From: GWF sp031972135
GTDB lineage: Bacteria > Patescibacteriota > Microgenomatia > UBA1400 > UBA12108
Length of the DNA: 10,125 bases
Assembly (NCBI GenBank): GCA_031972135.1
Contig: DALYFH010000033.1
Span: 1-10,125 of the forward strand
Reading direction: 5' to 3'
The notes beneath the pieces were generated by a model that ran no database searches, was not told the DNA's origin, and saw only the letters and a program-made list of their open reading frames with translations. This document shows, in pieces, positions 5,195 through 10,125 of the stretch. Made by a program: the position numbers and the translations under genes. How positions within the stretch are numbered: position 1 is the stretch's first letter; every line of letters starts with the position of its first letter.

Positions 5195-7209
5195 AAATCA
5201 CCAAACTAAACAAAAATGCTGCAGCAATTATGGTAAATCGCTATAGTTTGCGTGATGAGTCTGGTCATCCCGTCGAGTCACCTGCAGAGATCCTGATGCG
5301 AACGGCTAGAGTAGTAGCCGAAGCAGAAAACAACTACAGGAGTAGTGGTGACACCTCGATGGAAGTGAGAGAAAAGTTTTTTGAGATGTTGTACGAGATG
5401 AGATTTGTCCCAAATGGACGCACGATGGCTAATGCCGGAACCAAGTACGGTCAGCTAGCCAACTGTTTTGTTTTGCCAGTCGAAGATGACCTGGGGAAGG
5501 GTACTGATTCGATATTCTCTGTGCTTCGTAAGGCCATCCTGACACTGCAAACTGGTGGAGGAGTAGGATTTTCTTTTGGACGTATAAGACCAAAAGAAGC
5601 ATCGATTAGTACAACTAAAGGTAAGGCAACTGGAGCAGTATCTTTTATCAAAGTCTATGACACGGCTTTTTGGGTAATAGGACAAGGTGGTGGGAGGCGG
5701 AGCGCGGCTATGGCGGTACTCCCCGTATGGCATCCAGATATCTACGAGTTTGTAAGATGCAAGGCGACAGAGGGGCAGATTACCAACTTTAATATCTCTG
5801 TTGGGATTACCGATGAGTTTATGACTGCAGTTGCGAAAGACGAAGATTTTTCACTGCGCCATCCTGAGAACGGTGAGCTATATCGTATGGTACCAGCGAG
5901 AGAGTTATTTGCTGAGATCGTAAAGTTTGCTCACAAAAATGGTGAACCAGGAGTATTGTTCCTTGATGCAGCTAATCGAAGTAACCCCGTGCCTCACCTA
6001 TACAAACTAGAGGCCACCAACCCATGTGGAGAGCAGTTCTTGGGTCCATATGAAAACTGTTGTTTGGGTAGCTTGAACCTAAGAGAGCATGTCAAGTTAT
6101 CTAAAAGTGACAAGTTAGTTAAAAGTTATGTAGTAGACTGGGAAAAGTTAGCAGAGACAGTGGAATTGTCGGTCAGATTTTTGGATAACGTGGTTGACGC
6201 TAATAAGTATGTCTCGGCAGTACCAGAGCTCGAAGAAGCGGCACACAAAGTACGCCGAATCGGTTTGTCTGTCATGGGACTTTCGGACATGATGTATATG
6301 ACTAATGTTAGATATGGTAGCGATAAGGGTCAGGAAATGGCATCACAACTCATGGAGTTTATACGATATCACTCAATGAAAGCGTCGATTGAGCTCGCTC
6401 GGGTTAGGGGACCATTCCCTGGTATTAACGGGAGTATTTATGATCCACAAAAAGTAACATGGACAGTGCCAAAACCAAAAGTAGCTCATAAGTCTGACTT
6501 TGGAAGACCAGAATTAGATTGGAAACTGATTACAAAAGGACTAAAAGCCAACGGTATCCGAAATGGTGCACAAACTACGGTTGCGCCAACAGGCAGCATC
6601 GCTACAATCTCAGGACTAGAGGGGTATGGATGTGAGCCAGTATTTGCCTTATCTTATGTACGCCACACGAGAGAGGGTGCAGAAAAAGAAGGTAAAGAAT
6701 GGCGTGAAATGTATTACGAAAGTAGTCTTTTTGAATCTGCGATGAAACGAGTAGGTATGAGTAAAGCCCAGAGGAATCAACTATTTACCAAAGTTAGAGA
6801 CAATGGTGGGAGCTTAAAGGGTATTACGGGGGTGCCCAAGCAGATTGCTGATACTTATGTGGTGTCCTCTGACCTGAGTGTCGAAGAGCACGTACGGATG
6901 CAGGCAGTGATGCAGGCATGGATTGATAACTCGATCAGTAAGACTATCAACTTCCCGAGCAGCGCGACAGTCGACGAAGTGGCAGAGGCATATCAACTAG
7001 GCTGGAAGCTGGGCCTTAAAGGTATGACAGTATATGTCGAGGGATCTAGAGAGCAGGTAGTACTAGAGAAGAAGAGCGCTCCATTTGAAACAAAAGAAGA
7101 AAAACAAGTAACATCTGAGGAGCTGTGTCCCGAATGTGGAACTCCAATGAGGAGAGAAGAGGGATGTTCTACTTGCCCTAGTTGTGCATACTCTAAATGT
7201 GATAAATAG
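5191..7209 (+). CDS. nrdJ: Class II (adenosylcobalamin-dependent) ribonucleotide reductase, copy 1
   Basis: 672 aa, full length for a class II reductase without an ATP cone. It reduces ribonucleotides to deoxyribonucleotides using a thiyl radical generated by adenosylcobalamin, so it needs no separate radical subunit. Active-site residues are in place: NPCGE (277-281; radical Cys279 with Asn277 and Glu281) and the redox pair Cys92 (LANCFVLP) and Cys290 (PYENC). PTGSI (467-470 region) and ISKTINF (582-588) are conserved barrel motifs. The C-terminal tail CPEC (646-649), Cys659, CPSC (662-665) and Cys670 is the cysteine-rich arm typical of the family. The loop-2 region reads RRSAAMAVLPVWHPDI (169-184), unlike the RGAN type in the next two genes. 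The start overlaps the nrdR stop by 4 nt, with GAAGGTGAAG before it as ribosome site. Confidence 0.95.
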   Translation: MKITKLNKNAAAIMVNRYSLRDESGHPVESPAEILMRTARVVAEAENNYRSSGDTSMEVREKFFEMLYEMRFVPNGRTMANAGTKYGQLANCFVLPVEDDLGKGTDSIFSVLRKAILTLQTGGGVGFSFGRIRPKEASISTTKGKATGAVSFIKVYDTAFWVIGQGGGRRSAAMAVLPVWHPDIYEFVRCKATEGQITNFNISVGITDEFMTAVAKDEDFSLRHPENGELYRMVPARELFAEIVKFAHKNGEPGVLFLDAANRSNPVPHLYKLEATNPCGEQFLGPYENCCLGSLNLREHVKLSKSDKLVKSYVVDWEKLAETVELSVRFLDNVVDANKYVSAVPELEEAAHKVRRIGLSVMGLSDMMYMTNVRYGSDKGQEMASQLMEFIRYHSMKASIELARVRGPFPGINGSIYDPQKVTWTVPKPKVAHKSDFGRPELDWKLITKGLKANGIRNGAQTTVAPTGSIATISGLEGYGCEPVFALSYVRHTREGAEKEGKEWREMYYESSLFESAMKRVGMSKAQRNQLFTKVRDNGGSLKGITGVPKQIADTYVVSSDLSVEEHVRMQAVMQAWIDNSISKTINFPSSATVDEVAEAYQLGWKLGLKGMTVYVEGSREQVVLEKKSAPFETKEEKQVTSEELCPECGTPMRREEGCSTCPSCAYSKCDK

Positions 7210-7218
7210 GATAACTAT

Positions 7219-9105
7219 ATGACAAAGCCAAAAATCATCGAACCAAAGCTAACTAAGAACGCTTTAGAAGTAGCAAAGAAGCGGTACCTTAGGACCGATA
7301 TGAATAACAGGGTGGTCGAATCACCTGGCGAGATGTTGTGGAGAGTCGCTTACCATATGGCCAAACCAGAAGTTGCCTGGGGGACAAATGGAATAGTGAT
7401 GGAGACAGCGACTAAGTTTTATGAGCGAATGGTGTCTCTTAAGATGGTGTGCGCGGGTAAGGCAATGTTTGAAGCAGGGAACCCCGGAGGGACTGGGCAG
7501 TTATCATCTTGTTTTGTACTACCCATCGAGGATTCAATTGGCAGAATTTTTAAAACGCTAGGAGATGCTGCGGTAGTACACAAAAACAATGGTGGAACTG
7601 GGTTTAACTTTAGCAAAATAAGACCACATGGAGATAAGGTAAAGAATGTTCCTGGTGCATCATCGGGTCCAGTAGATTTTATTAAGGCTTATTCTGCTGC
7701 CTTATCACAGATTCTACAAGGAGCCAAACGACAGGGCGCAAATATTGCAATCTTAAATGCTGATCACCCAGACATAGAGGAGTTTATTGATCTAAAAGCT
7801 CAGGATGGGACGATCAAAAACTTTAATGTATCTGTTGGCGTAACTGATTCTTTTATGGAGGCAGTTGAGAGTGATAAGTACTGGAACTTAGTGAACCCGA
7901 GGAATGGTGAAGTAGTAAAGAGAATTAAAGCAAAAACCTTGTTTAATAAAATCGCCAAGGCAGCATGGCAGAGCGGAGATCCAGGACTGATGTTCCTCGA
8001 CAATACAGAGCGAGGCAACACTGTCCCCAATTTTGGCAAACTCGATGCGACCAATCCTTGTGGGGAGATTGCTCTGTTTCCTTATGAATCATGCAATTTA
8101 ACTAGCATCGACTTGGCGAGACACCTTAAGAAGAGTAAGAAGGGATATGAGATAGACTATAAAGAGCTTGGTGAGACAGTGCGACTAGGGGTCAGATTCC
8201 TTGACAACATGATTGAAGTAAACGCGTACCCAGTGTCTGAAATAGAGGCGACTGTTAAGAATGGCAATAGGCGGATAGGGCTAGGAGTAATGGGTTTTGC
8301 GCACGTTCTATATCGCATGGGAATCCCATACAACAGCAATGAAGCAGTAAAACTCGCCAAGGAAATGTCGAAATTTATCTACGAGACTGCGGCTGAGATG
8401 TCATCTGAGCTCGCGGAAGTGAGAGGTAACTTTAATAACTGGGATCTATCTATTTACCCTGCAAAAGGTCAGCCGATGCGCAACTGTGCCGTTACGATGA
8501 TCGCACCGACCGGGACGATATCTATCCTAGCGGACACGAGTAGTGGAATAGAGCCGGTCTTTAGTTTGGTAACTAAGCGCAGAACTTTTTATGAAGATGA
8601 TAAGTCTAACCACTCAACAAAAGAACTCCTAATGGTTGATCCTGTTTTTGAAGAATATATTGGAAAGAGAAAAGATATTCTAGACCAAGTAGCAAATGGA
8701 GATTACTCAGGATTAACGCCTTTGGAGCGAAAGTTGTTTGTGACTACACACCAGATAGAACCCGAGTGGCATGTCAAGATACAGGCTGCGTGGCAAAAAC
8801 ACTTTGATAACTCTATAAGTAAGACTGTTAATTTTGGACACGACGCAACTGTTGAAGATGTTAAGACTGTATATATGCAGGCCTGGAAGCTAGGGTGTAA
8901 GGGTGTTACGATCTATCGAGATGGGAGTAAGGGAGATCAGGTACTTAGTATGGTGAATCAGAATGTCAGCAAGTCGGTGAACCAGAAAGTCAGTGAGTCA
9001 GTAGATCAGAAAGACGATTTGGTTTGCCCAGAATGTGGCGGGAAGCTAAATAAACAAGATGGATGTTCTAAGTGTATTGATTGTGGATATAGCGTATGCG
9101 GATAA
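7219..9105 (+). CDS. nrdJ: Class II (adenosylcobalamin-dependent) ribonucleotide reductase, copy 2
   Basis: 628 aa, a second complete class II reductase without an ATP cone. The catalytic set is intact: NPCGE (279-283; radical Cys281), redox cysteines Cys98 (LSSCFVLP) and Cys292 (PYESCNLTSIDL), APTGTIS (429-435) and SISKTVNF (532-539). Loop-2 region: RQGANIAILNADHPDI (171-186). Between the barrel and the tail there is a repeated linker (about 579-600, 8-residue units VNQNVSKS, VNQKVSES, then VDQKD). The Cys-rich arm follows: CPEC (603-606), Cys616, Cys619, Cys622 and Cys627. The arm in this family re-reduces the active-site disulfide. It is clearly a divergent paralogue of copy 1, not a recent duplicate. 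It starts 9 nt after copy 1, with a weak AGGA site, and its last 10 bases overlap the third reductase. Confidence 0.95.
   Translation: MTKPKIIEPKLTKNALEVAKKRYLRTDMNNRVVESPGEMLWRVAYHMAKPEVAWGTNGIVMETATKFYERMVSLKMVCAGKAMFEAGNPGGTGQLSSCFVLPIEDSIGRIFKTLGDAAVVHKNNGGTGFNFSKIRPHGDKVKNVPGASSGPVDFIKAYSAALSQILQGAKRQGANIAILNADHPDIEEFIDLKAQDGTIKNFNVSVGVTDSFMEAVESDKYWNLVNPRNGEVVKRIKAKTLFNKIAKAAWQSGDPGLMFLDNTERGNTVPNFGKLDATNPCGEIALFPYESCNLTSIDLARHLKKSKKGYEIDYKELGETVRLGVRFLDNMIEVNAYPVSEIEATVKNGNRRIGLGVMGFAHVLYRMGIPYNSNEAVKLAKEMSKFIYETAAEMSSELAEVRGNFNNWDLSIYPAKGQPMRNCAVTMIAPTGTISILADTSSGIEPVFSLVTKRRTFYEDDKSNHSTKELLMVDPVFEEYIGKRKDILDQVANGDYSGLTPLERKLFVTTHQIEPEWHVKIQAAWQKHFDNSISKTVNFGHDATVEDVKTVYMQAWKLGCKGVTIYRDGSKGDQVLSMVNQNVSKSVNQKVSESVDQKDDLVCPECGGKLNKQDGCSKCIDCGYSVCG
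8953..9015 (+). repeat. 24-bp tandem repeat encoding the linker of reductase copy 2
   Basis: Two 24-bp units (8953-8976 and 8977-9000) and a 15-bp partial third (9001-9015), diverged at a few positions. They encode VNQNVSKS, VNQKVSES and VDQKD, a Ser/Gln/Lys-rich spacer between the catalytic barrel and the redox-active cysteine arm. The length is a multiple of three, so copy changes would only lengthen or shorten the tether. Confidence 0.75.
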
Positions 9106-10125
9106 AAAGAATAATTAAACGCGATGGGAGAGAAGTGGAGTTTTCACTGAAAAAACTAAGTTCTGTAATCTGGAAGGCAGGTATAGAAACAAAAGAATTT
9201 GATGAGAATGAAGCAACGAGACTTGCCGAGATTGCTGCCTCCTTGGTTGAGAAATCATTAAACGAAAAAGAATCGGCTCAGGTAGAAAAAATCCAAGATA
9301 TTGTTGAGCAAGTACTGATGGCGGCGGGTCATTATACGACCGCCAAAGCATATATTTTGTACCGAGCTGCTAGGTCTAATGAGCGGAGAGTAGAGCGTAT
9401 AATAGGAGTGAAGGATGACCTAGATCTTACTCCTAACCAACTCAAAGTACTGCGAAACCGCTATCTCTTAAAAGATGAAGATGGAAAAGTGATTGAGACA
9501 CCTAGCCAGCTATTTCATCGTGTGGCAAAAACACTCTCAAAAGTTGAAAAGGATTACAAAGCGCCAAAAACTAAAATCCAAGAAGTGGAGAACGATTTTT
9601 ACGAAGTAATGTCACGGCTCGAGTTTTTGCCTGCAGGACGAACCTTAAATAACGCGGGAACACCGCAATCCCAACTGGCAAATTGTTTTGTTTTGCCGGT
9701 TGAAGACTCGATGGAGGGGATATTTGATGCTGTTAAATGGATGGCCATGGTGCACCAGCGAGGGGGAGGGACTGGGTTTAACTTTTCAAAACTTAGACCT
9801 AAAGGCGACATTGTGACAAAGTCGACTGGTGGGTTTGCAACTGGCCCTGTGTCGTTTATGAAAGTATTTGATATCGCGACCAGGCAGGTCATGCAAGGGG
9901 GGAAGAAGCGGGGCGCGAATATGGGAATACTGAACGTGGACCATCCTGATATTTTGGATTTTATTTCTGCCAAGAGCGAGCGAGGTGAAATTGAAAACTT
10001 TAATATCTCAGTCGGTGTGACGGACGATTTTATGAAGGCAGTGGATCAGGACCTAGATTGGCACTTACTTAACCAGCGAACGGGTGAAGTTGTCCAGACA
10101 ATCCGCACAAAAACCCTGATGGGTC
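9096..10125 (+). CDS. nrdJ: Class II ribonucleotide reductase with N-terminal ATP cone, copy 3 (partial)
   Basis: 343 codons are visible before the right edge. Residues 1-95 form an ATP cone (IIKRDGREVEFSLKKL, 6-21; GHYTTAKAYILYR, 78-90), the domain that senses ATP/dATP and switches overall activity. The class II reductase core starts near 110 with LTPNQLKVLRNRYLLKDEDG (111-130), which matches the N-termini of copies 1 and 2. Further motifs are LANCFVLPVED (194-204; redox Cys197), GGGTGFNFSKLRP (223-235) and KRGANMGILNVDHPDI (271-286). The radical-cysteine NPCGE segment lies beyond the edge. Start ATG 9096 is inside the end of copy 2 (10-nt overlap including its TAA) and gives an intact cone; its ribosome site is weak, so translational coupling is likely. 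The class is assigned from similarity to copies 1 and 2. Confidence 0.9.
   Translation, partial: MRIKRIIKRDGREVEFSLKKLSSVIWKAGIETKEFDENEATRLAEIAASLVEKSLNEKESAQVEKIQDIVEQVLMAAGHYTTAKAYILYRAARSNERRVERIIGVKDDLDLTPNQLKVLRNRYLLKDEDGKVIETPSQLFHRVAKTLSKVEKDYKAPKTKIQEVENDFYEVMSRLEFLPAGRTLNNAGTPQSQLANCFVLPVEDSMEGIFDAVKWMAMVHQRGGGTGFNFSKLRPKGDIVTKSTGGFATGPVSFMKVFDIATRQVMQGGKKRGANMGILNVDHPDILDFISAKSERGEIENFNISVGVTDDFMKAVDQDLDWHLLNQRTGEVVQTIRTKTLMG

Noticed and set aside
7205..7225. CTATATG near the start of reductase copy 2 as another NrdR box
   Set aside because: Only the left half matches. The right half is the start codon region (ATGACA), and there is no partner palindrome.
5191..9105. Intein or frameshift in the reductase genes
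   Set aside because: Class II reductases often host inteins, but both complete copies read straight through all motifs at normal length with no inserted block.
9599..9973. Minus-strand open frame (124 codons)
   Set aside because: It is antisense to the third reductase, whose plus-strand frame contains conserved class II motifs throughout.
1..10125. tRNA, rRNA, CRISPR array, insertion sequence or phage genes
   Set aside because: I saw no cloverleaf or rRNA-like segments, no regularly spaced direct repeats, and no transposase or integrase motifs. The longest gap between genes is about 200 nt and is explained by the promoter and riboswitch.

Overview
This is a gene-dense bacterial window (genes nearly end to end, roughly mid-40s % G+C by eye, ATG/GTG starts, all three stop codons used, with TGA as a normal stop at the end of nrdR). 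Intergenic gaps are very short, several starts seem to lack a leader, and nucleotide metabolism rests on adenosylcobalamin-dependent (class II) ribonucleotide reductases. Together with one long protein I cannot assign, this suggests a small-genome lineage such as Patescibacteria/CPR. That placement is inference. Using TGA as a stop argues against the CPR groups that read TGA as glycine.

Left part (1-3081): a class A-type penicillin-binding protein glycosyltransferase gene is cut by the left edge and reads leftward. Diverging from it are a guanylate-kinase-family gene, an M20 metallopeptidase gene and a small membrane-anchored four-cysteine protein of unknown role. Each of these four starts has a sigma70-like -10 hexamer only 6-11 nt before the start codon and little or no Shine-Dalgarno sequence, which suggests leaderless or near-leaderless mRNAs.

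Central part (3082-4702): a promoter at 3105-3133 reads into a compact cobalamin riboswitch (core 3156-3236) with an expression platform next to the Shine-Dalgarno of a 430-aa orphan protein that ends in a zinc ribbon. A 130-nt gap follows with three consecutive hairpins or palindromes. The first two lie about three helical turns apart and one resembles an NrdR box.

Right part (4703-10125): nrdR, then three consecutive class II ribonucleotide reductase genes (672 aa, 628 aa, and a third with an N-terminal ATP cone cut by the right edge). They are joined by overlaps or a 9-nt gap, so this is one operon. The three reductases are clearly different from each other. The two complete ones keep the catalytic cysteines and a C-terminal cysteine-rich tail; the third is visible only through its N-terminal half. 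A B12 sensor, a dNTP sensor (NrdR) and three B12-dependent reductases lie within 7 kb, with the orphan protein between the B12 sensor and nrdR. That arrangement is the most interesting feature of the window.
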